This document shows, in pieces, positions 1 to 8,943 of a DNA stretch of 64,000 bases. The notes below the pieces were generated by a model that worked only from the letters and a program-made list of their open reading frames with translations, was not told the origin of the DNA and did not search any database. Numbering within the stretch: the first letter of the stretch is position 1; every line of letters begins with the position of its first letter. Location: contig NZ_HG315671.1 of NCBI RefSeq assembly GCF_000723205.1, positions 841,351-905,350 on the forward strand, read 5' to 3'. The position numbers and the translations under genes are program-made. The DNA is from Formosa agariphila KMM 3901 (GTDB lineage Bacteria > Bacteroidota > Bacteroidia > Flavobacteriales > Flavobacteriaceae).

Positions 1-82
1 TCGGGTATTTTTCAATATGTTAAGATATTTGCGCTAAAGCGCGGTTGATTAGTTTTCTAAGTGGAAATTAACAATCAACAAT

Positions 83-190
83 TTAAGGTGATTATTGCAA
101 TGGGGCTCACCTCTTACCATTCCGAACAGAGAAGTTAAGCCCATTAGCGCCGATGGTACTGCATTGTGGGAGAGTAGGTCGTCGCCTTTT
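83..190 (+). rRNA. rrf: 5S ribosomal RNA
   Basis: The 5S core is easily recognised: GGGGCTCACCTCTTACCATT, then CCGAACAGAGAAGTTAAGCC, the segment CGCCGATGGTACTGC and the closing GGGAGAGTAGGTCGTCGCC. The two ends pair (AAGGTGA near 86 with GTCGCCTT at the end) to form the terminal stem. Exact ends are uncertain by a few bases. The preceding 80 bases fit a 23S-5S spacer, so the rest of an rRNA operon should lie just left of the window. Confidence 0.95.
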
Positions 191-197
191 TTATACT

Positions 198-230
198 AAA
201 TCCTCAACATTTATTTGTTGAGGATTTTTT
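198..230 (+). terminator. Intrinsic terminator of the rRNA operon
   Basis: A perfect hairpin, AAATCCTCAACA / TGTTGAGGATTT with a short loop, is followed by a run of T. It begins eight bases after the 5S rRNA and most simply ends the rRNA operon transcript. Confidence 0.9.
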
Positions 231-376
231 TGCTTTAAATCCAACTTGAAACTCACATTTAAATACTGGGTTTCTGCTTTTCTTCATATATAACAGACTT
301 ACTGTTTATTTTCATAAAAACACACTCTAAAATTATTCTATTTATTATCTTCAAACTTTAATAAACTAAATGTTTA

Positions 377-2827
377 ATGACGATTAATAAGGAACTTGAA
401 TTAGCTTGGGAATTTGTAAACAATACAAATCGTTCTATTTTTTTAACAGGTAAAGCAGGGACAGGAAAAACCACCTTTTTACATCGGTTAAAAGTAAATA
501 GTCTAAAACGTATGGTTGTAGTTGCCCCAACAGGTGTTGCTGCTATAAATGCTAAAGGTGTAACGATACATTCCTTTTTTCAATTGCCGTTTGGTCCTAT
601 TTTACCAGATTCAGATTTAAATAATCCTTCAGGTTTTAATAGAAAGTTTAATAAGACTAAAATCAATATCATTAAATCCATGGATTTATTAGTTATTGAT
701 GAAGTTAGTATGGTGCGTGCCGATTTACTAGATGGAATAGATAAAACATTACGCCGTTTTAAAAATAGAAATAAAGTTTTTGGAGGTGTACAGGTATTAA
801 TGATTGGAGACTTACAGCAGTTATCTCCTGTTATTAAAGAGAACGAATGGCATCTGCTAAAACGATTTTATAATAATGGTTTCTTTTTTAGTAGTCATGC
901 TTATCAGCAGTGCGACCCAATCAGTATTGAACTTAAACACATTTATAGACAAGAAAATCCCACTTTTATTCAAATTCTTAATGAAATAAGGAATAATCGA
1001 CTTACTGAATCTAGCGCAGCCGAGTTGAATAAAAGATTTATATCTGACTTTACCCCAGAACCTGACTCGGGCTATATATCTCTTACTACACATAATAATA
1101 AAGCAGAAGCAACTAATAAGTTAGAGTTAGAAAAACTGAATACAAAAGTGTATACATATACAGCCATTGTTGAAGGTAAATTTCCTGAGTTTTCATATCC
1201 TAATAGTGAAATATTAGAACTTAAAGCTGGTGCTCAGGTTATGTTTATAAAGAATGATCCAGGCCAAGATAAACGTTATTTTAATGGTAAGATTGGTAAA
1301 ATAGTAGATTTAGATCATGATGAAGTTACTGTACGCTGTCCCGGAGACGATTTTAATATTGTTACTAAGGCAGAAGTTTGGGAAAATATTAATTATACAG
1401 TAGACAAGGAAACTAAAGCCATAACCGAAGATAAAATAGGTGCATTTACTCAAATTCCTTTACGTTTAGCATGGTCTATAACGATTCATAAAAGTCAAGG
1501 ATTAACTTTTGAAAAAGCTATTATCGACTCTGGAAGCGCTTTTGCACATGGGCAAACCTATGTTGCATTAAGTCGCTGTAAATCCTTAGAAGGTTTGGTT
1601 TTGAAAAGTAAAATAACATCAAATCAAATAATTACTGATAGTAATGTGCTTAGCTTCAATAAGAAATCTGAAGAAAATGAACCTGATGAATACGTCTTGG
1701 AACATTCTCAAAAACGATTTCAATTAGATTTAATTGCTGAAGTTTTCGGGTTTTATGATTTTTTATATCCTATAAATCGAATTTTAGATATTTTCTATAA
1801 GAACAGATCAAGTCTAGAAGGGAATCTTGAAGCCCCTATGCTTGTTGTTAAAACAGCAATTACTAATTTATTAAAAGTTAGTAATGGATTTAATACGCAA
1901 CTTAGTCAGCTTTCTTTAGAGGAAAGTGGGTCATTAGAGGAGAGTGAAGTTATACAGTCTCGTTTTAATAAAGCCATAACTTATTTTAAATCTGAAATTG
2001 AAAAGTATATAGGTGATTCGATAAAAGCTTTTAGTTTTACTACAGATAATCAGGCTGTAGGTGGAGATATTACTAAAAATATGGATGCAATTGCGGAATT
2101 GTATGAGTCCAAGTTGTTTTATTTTAGTGAATTATCTGAGGATTTTACAACTCAAAAACTATTAAAAACTCGGGCTAAAGCTGTGTTTTTAGCTAAAGAA
2201 AAACCTCGAAAGTCTCGTAAATCTGTTGTAGACGGTACAATTAATGTAGACTTATTTGAGTTATTGCGTGTACTTAGAAATGAAATTGCATCAGAGCATG
2301 ATTTGGTTCATTTTCAGGTTTTTTCACAAAAATCGTTATACGAAATGTGCGAAGTTCTACCTTTAACTAAAGACGAACTTTTACAAATTAATGGTATGGG
2401 TGCTACACGAGTTGAAAAATATGGAACTGCTATATTAAATGTGATTCGTGATTATTGCGATGAAAATGATATACAAACTCATAGCGAAGACACTATTTTC
2501 GATGAGGAGCCAACTAAAGTGCGAGATAAAGTTAATACAAAAGTTAAATCATTAGAATTATTTAAAGCGGGTAAAAATATTGAGGCAATAGCTTTAGATC
2601 GGGAACTTAATGAAAATACTATTTTTGGCCATTTAGCTAGTTTTATACCTACTGGCGAAATAAAAGTTACAGATTTAATGTCTAAGGAGACATACGATGA
2701 TCTCTTAAAACGTATTCCTGAAAAAACATTTGAGAATCTTTCCGATTTAAAAAATCAGTTAGCAGATACTTATAGTTATGCCGAAATTCGACTTGTTTTA
2801 AATCTCTTAAATTCTAAAGATGACTAA
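377..2827 (+). CDS. PIF1/RecD-like helicase with HRDC and C-terminal helix-turn-helix domains
   Basis: An 816-residue superfamily 1 DNA helicase. The PIF1-type core has Walker A GKAGTGKT (residues 25-32), the motif APTGVAAINAKG, Walker B VIDEVSM (about 106-112), GDLQQLSP, and the late motifs TIHKSQGLTFEKA and YVALSRCKSLEGLVL. After a linker, a segment near residues 645-715 (LLQINGMGATRVEKYG) resembles an HRDC domain, and residues 735-800 resemble the helix-turn-helix found at the C-terminus of some RecQ proteins. It probably unwinds DNA at forks, G-quadruplexes or recombination intermediates; substrate is inferred. The gene stands alone downstream of the rRNA operon. The ATG at 377 is chosen; an ATG at 370 is out of frame and stops after four codons. 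Confidence 0.88.
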   Translation: MTINKELELAWEFVNNTNRSIFLTGKAGTGKTTFLHRLKVNSLKRMVVVAPTGVAAINAKGVTIHSFFQLPFGPILPDSDLNNPSGFNRKFNKTKINIIKSMDLLVIDEVSMVRADLLDGIDKTLRRFKNRNKVFGGVQVLMIGDLQQLSPVIKENEWHLLKRFYNNGFFFSSHAYQQCDPISIELKHIYRQENPTFIQILNEIRNNRLTESSAAELNKRFISDFTPEPDSGYISLTTHNNKAEATNKLELEKLNTKVYTYTAIVEGKFPEFSYPNSEILELKAGAQVMFIKNDPGQDKRYFNGKIGKIVDLDHDEVTVRCPGDDFNIVTKAEVWENINYTVDKETKAITEDKIGAFTQIPLRLAWSITIHKSQGLTFEKAIIDSGSAFAHGQTYVALSRCKSLEGLVLKSKITSNQIITDSNVLSFNKKSEENEPDEYVLEHSQKRFQLDLIAEVFGFYDFLYPINRILDIFYKNRSSLEGNLEAPMLVVKTAITNLLKVSNGFNTQLSQLSLEESGSLEESEVIQSRFNKAITYFKSEIEKYIGDSIKAFSFTTDNQAVGGDITKNMDAIAELYESKLFYFSELSEDFTTQKLLKTRAKAVFLAKEKPRKSRKSVVDGTINVDLFELLRVLRNEIASEHDLVHFQVFSQKSLYEMCEVLPLTKDELLQINGMGATRVEKYGTAILNVIRDYCDENDIQTHSEDTIFDEEPTKVRDKVNTKVKSLELFKAGKNIEAIALDRELNENTIFGHLASFIPTGEIKVTDLMSKETYDDLLKRIPEKTFENLSDLKNQLADTYSYAEIRLVLNLLNSKDD

Positions 2828-2895
2828 TTAATAGTCGAATTATAATTTCTGTGAATTAATTTTAATTAAAGTTTACAAAACTGTGATGATAAAAA

Positions 2896-3303
2896 TCAAT
2901 TCAACTGTATTAACGAGCGCACATACTGCTTATGTATTATTCTTAATTTTTTAAGTTCAATACGTAATAGTTTAATAAAATCAGTGCTATTCGTTTTACT
3001 CATTTCTAGATGCTTACTGTTGTAATATAGGCGATCTATAAAAAAGCGTAGAGATTTCGCGTATCTTATTTTTAGAATTTGATTTGTTTCATTTTCAGTC
3101 TCTACAATTTTAGGAACTAAACCCAACGCATCTATAACTAACTTATCAGCAAATTTATCGATATAATTACCTGACCTATGCATAGACATCATATCCTTAT
3201 CGTTTGTGATATACGAAGCAATATGTCTTGATAGTTTGAAGACATATAAAGATTTCTGATAGATAATTAAATCGTTTATTTTAGAATTACTTGCGTGTGA
3301 CAT
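2896..3303 (-). CDS. Putative four-helix-bundle protein
   Basis: A 135-residue protein predicted as almost entirely helical, with an opening INDLIIYQKSLYVFKLSRHI that recalls the YQKSLxLxxxIY start of the four-helix-bundle (S23/intervening-sequence-protein-like) family, and a basic last helix (LLRIELKKLRIIHKQYVRSL). The usual middle motif (RRAAxSIxxNIAEG) is not clear, so the match is weak. No signal peptide or membrane segment. It converges on the helicase gene with about 70 bp between them. Function unknown; nucleic-acid binding is possible from the basic character but is not shown. Confidence 0.6.
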   Translation of the reverse strand: MSHASNSKINDLIIYQKSLYVFKLSRHIASYITNDKDMMSMHRSGNYIDKFADKLVIDALGLVPKIVETENETNQILKIRYAKSLRFFIDRLYYNSKHLEMSKTNSTDFIKLLRIELKKLRIIHKQYVRSLIQLN

Positions 3304-3708
3304 GATATTACTAATTAGTGCAAAATTACTCAGTAAAAATTTAAGTTCGCTTTATAATTATAAGTTTAACATCTCTTTTCGATTAAAACTTGTTTTAATA
3401 ATACCCTGGCAATACTTCCTATGAATATAACCTATAAATACAGCGGTTTATAAATATTTATTTGAGATTTAATACTTATTTTAATAATTGTGATACCTTA
3501 GGTTAGGCGCAGACTAATTATTTGTATAAAGTTTTGGAAAACATGGATTTGATTGTGGAAATGTTTGTTAAATTGACTGAAAGCCATCATTTATTTAATA
3601 ATTAATAAAATTTAAGACTTTTTAGTTTCAAAAAATTATTATAATTTTATCTACTTATATTTTTCGGTAAAACGTATAAATCACTAATTTACATTAATAG
3701 CCTAACTC
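3304..3708. other. Intergenic region, no gene seen
   Basis: About 405 AT-rich bases between divergent genes. It must hold the promoters of the helical protein (leftward) and the LacI-type regulator (rightward). I see no convincing small ORF, RNA gene or palindromic operator that I could defend. Confidence 0.6.
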
Positions 3709-4728
3709 ATGAAAAAAACAACTTTAAAAGATATTGCTAAAGCACTAAATGTATCCGTTTCAACAGTATCTAAAGCCCTTCATGATATTCCAGAAATTAG
3801 TGAGGAAACTCGAATTTTAATTCAGAATTATGCTAAGGAAAAAAACTACAGACCTAATTATAATGCTTTAAGTTTAAAAAATAAACGAACTAAAAGTATT
3901 GGTGTAATTATTCCTAATATGCTTAATTATTTCTATATGCAAGTGTTACAAGGTATAGAGAAAGAAGCTGCAAAAAATGGCTACAGAATAATGACCTGTA
4001 TCTCTAATGAGTCCTATCAAAAGGAAGTCGAAATTATCGACATGCTTTCAACAGGAAGTATCGATGGTTTTTTATTAGCTATTTCTAAGGAAACTGAAGC
4101 GAATGGAGAAATCAGTCATTTTACAGATACTGTTAAATTTGGATTTCCAATAGTGATGTTTGATCGTGTTTCTGATCAAGTTGAATGTGACAAAATTATA
4201 AATGATGATTTAAATGCTACTGCAGATGCGGTAAGTTATTTAGTAAATCAAGGTTGTAAACGTATTGCATTTGTATCACCATTAAAAAAATTAAGTAAAG
4301 GACGTATACGATTTGAAGGCTATAAAAAAGGATTGGAACAAAATAATTTACCGTTTAATCCAGATTTAATTATAAACGAATCTGAAGCCGATTATAAAAA
4401 ATATGCCAATATGATTCGCCCGTTATTCGATCATAAAATTGATGGCATATTATCTACAAACGAATCTTCGGCAGTTTCAGCAATGAAATTAGCTAACGAA
4501 AATGGTTATAGTATTCCTTCGGATTTAGCTGTTATTTCATTTTCTAATGGTTTACTAGCTCGTCATTCTAATCCTAAACTAACTTGTGTTAGTCAACATG
4601 GAGAAATAATGGGAGCTGCTGCTGTTAAGAAATTAATTGAAAAATTAGAACAGAAGAAAGAAGAAAACAAGCCCTTTACAACAGAACTAGTAGAAACAGA
4701 TATTGTTGTTCGTGATTCTACGCGTTAA
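3709..4728 (+). CDS. LacI family transcriptional regulator
   Basis: A 339-residue protein with the LacI/GalR plan. Residues 3-50 are the helix-turn-helix and hinge (TLKDIAKALNVSVSTVSKAL, then RPNYNALSLKNKRTKSIGVI). The rest is a periplasmic-binding-protein-like sensor (IPNMLNYFYMQVLQGIEKEA; ISTNESSAVSAMKLANENGY), normally binding a sugar or related metabolite. It converges on the MFS transporter gene with eight bases between the stops, so the two could belong to one regulon, but they are not cotranscribed. No ligand can be named from sequence. Confidence 0.93.
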   Translation: MKKTTLKDIAKALNVSVSTVSKALHDIPEISEETRILIQNYAKEKNYRPNYNALSLKNKRTKSIGVIIPNMLNYFYMQVLQGIEKEAAKNGYRIMTCISNESYQKEVEIIDMLSTGSIDGFLLAISKETEANGEISHFTDTVKFGFPIVMFDRVSDQVECDKIINDDLNATADAVSYLVNQGCKRIAFVSPLKKLSKGRIRFEGYKKGLEQNNLPFNPDLIINESEADYKKYANMIRPLFDHKIDGILSTNESSAVSAMKLANENGYSIPSDLAVISFSNGLLARHSNPKLTCVSQHGEIMGAAAVKKLIEKLEQKKEENKPFTTELVETDIVVRDSTR

Positions 4729-4736
4729 ATTATAAT

Positions 4737-5948
4737 TTACTGTTTATCTTTTTGGCTATTCATTCTCCATTTTAAATAGTACAACAAACCAATACAAATT
4801 AACATAACCACTGTAGTTGTGTGCCAAGTTATGCTATATCCATATGCAGAGATAAGTTGCATACCAGAGTTATGAGCTATAATATGTGCTATAGAAAAGG
4901 CTATACTGTATAAGGCCATATATTCACCTTGATTTCCTTTTTTTGCACGTTGTAAAGCAAATGCATTAGAAAAGGGGAATGCAATCATTTCTCCTATAGT
5001 CATAAATAACATACCAATAACTAATACACCTACCCAATTACTTAAGTTTAAAAACATAAAACTTATAGCGGTAAGTATAGAGCCAAAAACCACTAATCCT
5101 GTTTTGGTATATAGAGACTTTTCTAAATACTTAACTATTGGCATTTCAAGTGCAAAAATTAAGAATCCGTTCATACCCATTAATAAACCAATCTGAAATT
5201 CGGATAAATGATGCACTTCTTTATAATATAATGGAATCGTAGAAAAGTATTGTAAAAATGCAATTCCGAATAATAGCATGGCAAACAGAAAGATGATATA
5301 GTTACTATCTTTATAAGCCGATTTTGGATTCTCTATAGTGATTTCGTCTGCAATTCTTGCTTTTTTAGGATGTAGCACATTCAATAATAATATACCAGCT
5401 AAAAAGCACGTGATACCATCTACCCAGAATAATCCACCGTAACTTAATGTTACTATTATTAATCCACCAATAGCTGGTCCTGCAGAGAAGCCTAAGTTAA
5501 TAGCTAGTCTAATTAAGGTTACAGATCTTACTTTGTTTTCGGGTTTACTATATGCACTCAATGCTACAAACATGGCAGGTCTAAACATATCTGCAACAAT
5601 CATAAGTATAAAAACACCGATAGAAATTTCTAAAAACGTTTTTAAAAATTGTAAAGCAATAAATAGAAATCCAGAGAGAACAAGACTAAAAACCATTACT
5701 TTATAATAGCCTATTTTATCGGTTAGTTTTCCGCCTAACCAAGATCCAACAACAGACCCTCCTCCAAATGCACTCATAATCCAACCAACATCTGTAAGTG
5801 TAAAATGCAAGTTTTTAGTAAGGTAAAGCGACAAAAAAGGAATTACCATAGTTCCTGCTCTGTTTATAAGTGTAATTAAAGCTAACCACCAAACTTCGGT
5901 AGAAAGACCTTTAAAAGTGTTTATGTAATTAGAAAAAATAGTTTTCAT
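4737..5948 (-). CDS. MFS transporter
   Basis: A 403-residue membrane protein with about 12 hydrophobic segments and the MFS motif A between helices 2 and 3 (GGKLTDKIGYYKVM). The family resembles bacterial drug or metabolite efflux carriers; substrate unknown. I take the ATG at 5948 (MKTIFSNYI). The longer frame from a TTG at 5984 starts inside a strong hairpin and adds an atypical N-terminus. The gene is monocistronic and converges on the LacI-type regulator. Its leader carries a terminator-like hairpin that could attenuate expression. Confidence 0.9.
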   Translation of the reverse strand: MKTIFSNYINTFKGLSTEVWWLALITLINRAGTMVIPFLSLYLTKNLHFTLTDVGWIMSAFGGGSVVGSWLGGKLTDKIGYYKVMVFSLVLSGFLFIALQFLKTFLEISIGVFILMIVADMFRPAMFVALSAYSKPENKVRSVTLIRLAINLGFSAGPAIGGLIIVTLSYGGLFWVDGITCFLAGILLLNVLHPKKARIADEITIENPKSAYKDSNYIIFLFAMLLFGIAFLQYFSTIPLYYKEVHHLSEFQIGLLMGMNGFLIFALEMPIVKYLEKSLYTKTGLVVFGSILTAISFMFLNLSNWVGVLVIGMLFMTIGEMIAFPFSNAFALQRAKKGNQGEYMALYSIAFSIAHIIAHNSGMQLISAYGYSITWHTTTVVMLICIGLLYYLKWRMNSQKDKQ

Positions 5949-5970
5949 TGGTTTTGGTGTGATTAAGTAC

Positions 5971-6006
5971 AAAAAAACGTCCAACTTAAAAGGTTGGACG
6001 TTTTTT
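5971..6006 (-). terminator. Terminator-like hairpin in the leader of the MFS gene
   Basis: An inverted repeat, AACGTCCAAC / GTTGGACGTT with a seven-base loop, is flanked by A7 on one side and T6 on the other, so it can act as an intrinsic terminator on either strand. It lies 22 bases upstream of the MFS start, between divergently oriented genes, with no gene ending beside it on either strand. That position suggests an attenuator or the end of a short leader RNA. Confidence 0.7.
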
Positions 6007-6167
6007 ATATAATATCGAAAATGTTATATACAGAAAGTCCAGTATCTTGGTTTAGATACACGTGTAAGTTTATAAAGCATTTTTCTGATTAACATAATAG
6101 ATATTTTCAAGTTCAAATCTAGATAAAAATATGATAAGTTGTATTTTTGAATTTAAAATTTATTTAA

Positions 6168-6779
6168 ATGAAATTTCTACTCTATATATGCTTGTTTATT
6201 AGTTTGTCGTCTTGTTTTCAAAACAAAGAACCATTACTTGGCGATACACCGTTTCAGAAATCATTAAATAGCAGTTTTAAAGATGCGAGCACATCTCCAT
6301 TAAAAAAGAAAGATAGAAAAACCTTTAAAGGTTTAGATTTTTTTAAAGTAGACTCAGCTTATATTGTAAAAGCTAAATTAAAACATACACCAAATACTAC
6401 ATTTTTTGCGATGCCAACAACAACAAATCGTATGGCTCAAGAACGTGTTTTCGGAATTGTAAGTTTCAATATTAAAGGAGAAGATTTTGAGCTTAAAATT
6501 TACGAAAGTCAAGATTTACTAGATAAAGAAGGTTATGAAGATTATTTGTTTCTGCCTTTTCTAGACTTAACAAATGGCGATTCTACATATGGTGGCGGAC
6601 GTTATATTGAATTACGAGTAAATGATAAAGTGCGTGATAGTATAATAACTATAGATTTTAACACGGCGTTTAACCCATATTGTGCTTATAACGAAAAGTA
6701 TTCCTGTCCAATTGTACCTCGTGATAATTTTATTGATACTGAAATTAAAGCAGGAGTAAAGGCTTTTATTAAAGAATAG
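6168..6779 (+). CDS. DUF1684 domain lipoprotein
   Basis: A 203-residue protein. The N-terminus (MKFLLYICLFISLSSCF) is a lipoprotein signal with a lipobox ending in Cys16. The body matches DUF1684: RVFGIVSFNIKGEDFELKIY, GGGRYIELRV and DFNTAFNPYCAYNEKYSCP. The biochemical function of DUF1684 is unknown to me. It is probably anchored in an envelope membrane. Single gene, divergent from the MFS gene. Confidence 0.9.
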   Translation: MKFLLYICLFISLSSCFQNKEPLLGDTPFQKSLNSSFKDASTSPLKKKDRKTFKGLDFFKVDSAYIVKAKLKHTPNTTFFAMPTTTNRMAQERVFGIVSFNIKGEDFELKIYESQDLLDKEGYEDYLFLPFLDLTNGDSTYGGGRYIELRVNDKVRDSIITIDFNTAFNPYCAYNEKYSCPIVPRDNFIDTEIKAGVKAFIKE

Positions 6780-6864
6780 AAATTCTAAGATTTAGCAACA
6801 TCATTTTATCACATTAGTTGCTATGGTCTTGAAATTGAAAAATTACATAACGGTATTTATGTAT

Positions 6865-7935
6865 TTACAAGGTATCGTTATCATCTTCCAAAGGCAATTT
6901 TAGGTTTCGTAAGTCTAAAGGAATTGAGTCGGTTTCATTACCTATTGCGACATAGATTTCGGTAATCCAATCTGCTGGATTAATTTTATATTTCGGATTA
7001 GTAACGTAGGTTTCTAACATTAAATTTTCATTAGATTTTTCAATACCATTCGTTTCTAAATGCTCGAAAGTTTTTTTCCATGCCTTATCTAAATGGTCAT
7101 AATCTCCTTTTAAAGTCGTTTTTAGTGTTCTAAAAGAAGGTAATAATCCAGTTAGTATATCAGGTTCGGTTGTTATTACTTGCGTTGTTGTAGGTATACA
7201 ATACGAAAATATTACGGCATCATTTTCCGTATCTAATTTATTGTAAAGTACAAAAGGGAATCCAGCCATAGGAATGTTGTTTTCGATAACATACTCAGTA
7301 AGTTCTGGTTTAATGGCTTGTATTTTATCTTGTAAGTTAGCAAGTTTACACGAAGTGGTTTTGTATAAATAATAACTTCCGCTATGGTTTGTAATTCCAT
7401 TTATGGTAATGCTATACACTTTCATGCTAGCAGAAATTAAAGAGTCTAATTGATTTAAACTGGTTTCGAATTTTGGAGCAAGTTCATCTTCAAGAGTTCC
7501 AAAGAATGCATAATAGGCTTTCTTTTTAAAAGGTATGTTTTTGCTTGCCATTCCAAATGTTACTGTAGATGTTTTAGCAGAAACTGAATCTATTTCCCAG
7601 TTTAATTGAGATACTGGATATTCAGGAAATACAATTTTTTGATGAATTTGAGATGGTTTCGATACTTCGGTAGTTGTTATTCTTCCAATAGCATTATCGT
7701 GTAACCAGGTGTAGTCTTTAGTATTTAAAATGGAGTCAGATGTACTTGTTTTTTTCCAAGGTACCCAAGTGCCCCAATTATTTAAGTTGTTAATGTAATT
7801 ATAGACTACTTCTTGCGGCGCATCAAAAGTTTTTGTTTTTGAAAAGCTAATATCGTTTGGTTGCACAGCAACATAAATTGCCGAACCTATAAACGCAATT
7901 AATAGTATGAATAAAATATATTTGGTGGATTTCAT
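6865..7935 (-). CDS. Membrane-tethered SRPBCC/GyrI-like effector-binding protein
   Basis: A 356-residue protein starting MKSTKYILFILLIAFIGSAI, a single hydrophobic anchor. Residues 30-155 resemble an SRPBCC (polyketide cyclase/START-like) domain (FDAPQEVVYNYINNLNNWGTW). Residues 170-340 resemble the AraC effector-binding/GyrI-like fold (IPMAGFPFVLYNKLDTEND). No DNA-binding domain is present, so it is more likely a ligand-binding or sequestering protein facing the periplasm. A TTG 24 bases upstream would give a longer N-terminus, but the ATG starts the anchor cleanly. Confidence 0.8.
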   Translation of the reverse strand: MKSTKYILFILLIAFIGSAIYVAVQPNDISFSKTKTFDAPQEVVYNYINNLNNWGTWVPWKKTSTSDSILNTKDYTWLHDNAIGRITTTEVSKPSQIHQKIVFPEYPVSQLNWEIDSVSAKTSTVTFGMASKNIPFKKKAYYAFFGTLEDELAPKFETSLNQLDSLISASMKVYSITINGITNHSGSYYLYKTTSCKLANLQDKIQAIKPELTEYVIENNIPMAGFPFVLYNKLDTENDAVIFSYCIPTTTQVITTEPDILTGLLPSFRTLKTTLKGDYDHLDKAWKKTFEHLETNGIEKSNENLMLETYVTNPKYKINPADWITEIYVAIGNETDSIPLDLRNLKLPLEDDNDTL

Positions 7936-8199
7936 TTGTGTAACGTTGAATAGAATCAAAGATAATCAATTTTATTCCATTTTTTTTAAAAGTGTATTCG
8001 TTCTTTAATGCAGATACCCCTTAAATATTTCGTGCATAAAGTTATAGCCTTTAGCCGTGTAAGCTGTTTAAAAGATACGATAGAGAATAAACAGTTGTCT
8101 TTATCGAATAACGTAAAATAGTAACCTTAATTTTGTTGTTGAAAAAAGAAAAGATTGTGTAGTGTGCGCCAGGTAAATAAATTATAATTCCGTTGATTT

Positions 8200-8388
8200 T
8201 TAACCTTTAAAGATTAATTTTATACAGATAATAAATAATAAGAAGGCAATAAACCCAATTAACACCCAAATACTACCACTATAATGTTTCTTGTGTAGTG
8301 CGAAATCTTTTTTGTAGGTATAAAAAATAGAGATAGCAAAAACAATGAAAAATATGATTCCAAAAATCATTTGACCTTTTGTAAACAT
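8200..8388 (-). CDS. Small two-helix membrane protein
   Basis: Sixty-two residues with two hydrophobic segments (about 5-24 and 41-60) separated by a short basic/hydrophilic hairpin (YKKDFALHKKHYSG). The pattern is a small integral inner-membrane protein. Function unknown. It is flanked by gaps of about 240 and 130 bp and appears monocistronic. Confidence 0.7.
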   Translation of the reverse strand: MFTKGQMIFGIIFFIVFAISIFYTYKKDFALHKKHYSGSIWVLIGFIAFLLFIICIKLIFKG

Positions 8389-8520
8389 GGGGTAATGTGC
8401 GAATTAATTATAAATTGGGCGCGTAAATTGTAAAAAGTTGAAATTACACTCTAAAACAAAGATTTCATTGTAAAGTTTTCAACTTTGTAAATGTAAACAA
8501 AAAAACAATATTTTAATAAC

Positions 8521-8907
8521 ATGAAGGATAAAATAGAATCAGTAAAGGCTTTTCATACTGCTTTTAAATTAGGATATAGCGAAACTCAACGTGCCGATTT
8601 AGGGGAAAGCAAAAACAAGTTGCGTTATAATTTAATGAAGGAAGAAAATGAAGAATACCTAGAGGCTGTAAATAATAAAGATCTTGTAGAAGTAGCAGAT
8701 GCCCTAGGCGATATGCTATATATATTATGCGGAACAATTATAGAGCACGGTTTACAGCATAAAATTGAAGCTGTATTTAACGAAATACAACGTAGTAATA
8801 TGAGTAAGTTAGACGATAATGGTGAACCTATTTATAGAGCAGACGGAAAAGTATTAAAAGGGCCTAATTTTTTCGAGCCAGATTTAGCTTCTATTCTAGA
8901 GGAATAA
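8521..8907 (+). CDS. Nucleoside triphosphate pyrophosphohydrolase-like protein
   Basis: A 128-residue all-alpha NTP pyrophosphohydrolase relative (MazG/PRA-PH superfamily). The metal-binding signature is visible as EENEEYLEAV followed by EVADALGDMLYILCG, i.e. ExxE and ExxD on successive helices. It likely hydrolyses a nucleoside triphosphate to the monophosphate and PPi. Exact substrate unknown. Distinct from the longer MazG at 50.8 kb. Confidence 0.85.
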   Translation: MKDKIESVKAFHTAFKLGYSETQRADLGESKNKLRYNLMKEENEEYLEAVNNKDLVEVADALGDMLYILCGTIIEHGLQHKIEAVFNEIQRSNMSKLDDNGEPIYRADGKVLKGPNFFEPDLASILEE

Positions 8908-8939
8908 AAAAAGAGCGACTAAATTTAGTCGCTCTTTTT
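8906..8939. terminator. Bidirectional terminator
   Basis: The hairpin AAAAAGAGCGACTAAA / TTTAGTCGCTCTTTTT lies between converging genes (pyrophosphohydrolase and ilvE) and has U-tracts on both strands. Confidence 0.9.
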
Positions 8940-8943
8940 GGTA

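Noticed and set aside
857-1093. Leftward 78-residue ORF inside the helicase gene
   Set aside because: Antisense to the motor domain and without recognisable features.
5949-5984. Twelve-residue N-terminal extension of the MFS transporter from a TTG start
   Set aside because: The TTG falls inside a terminator-like hairpin and the extension is not typical of the family; the ATG at 5948 is better.
6105-6122. GTTCAAATC resembling a tRNA T-loop
   Set aside because: The flanking bases do not form a T-stem, and no acceptor or anticodon arms were found.
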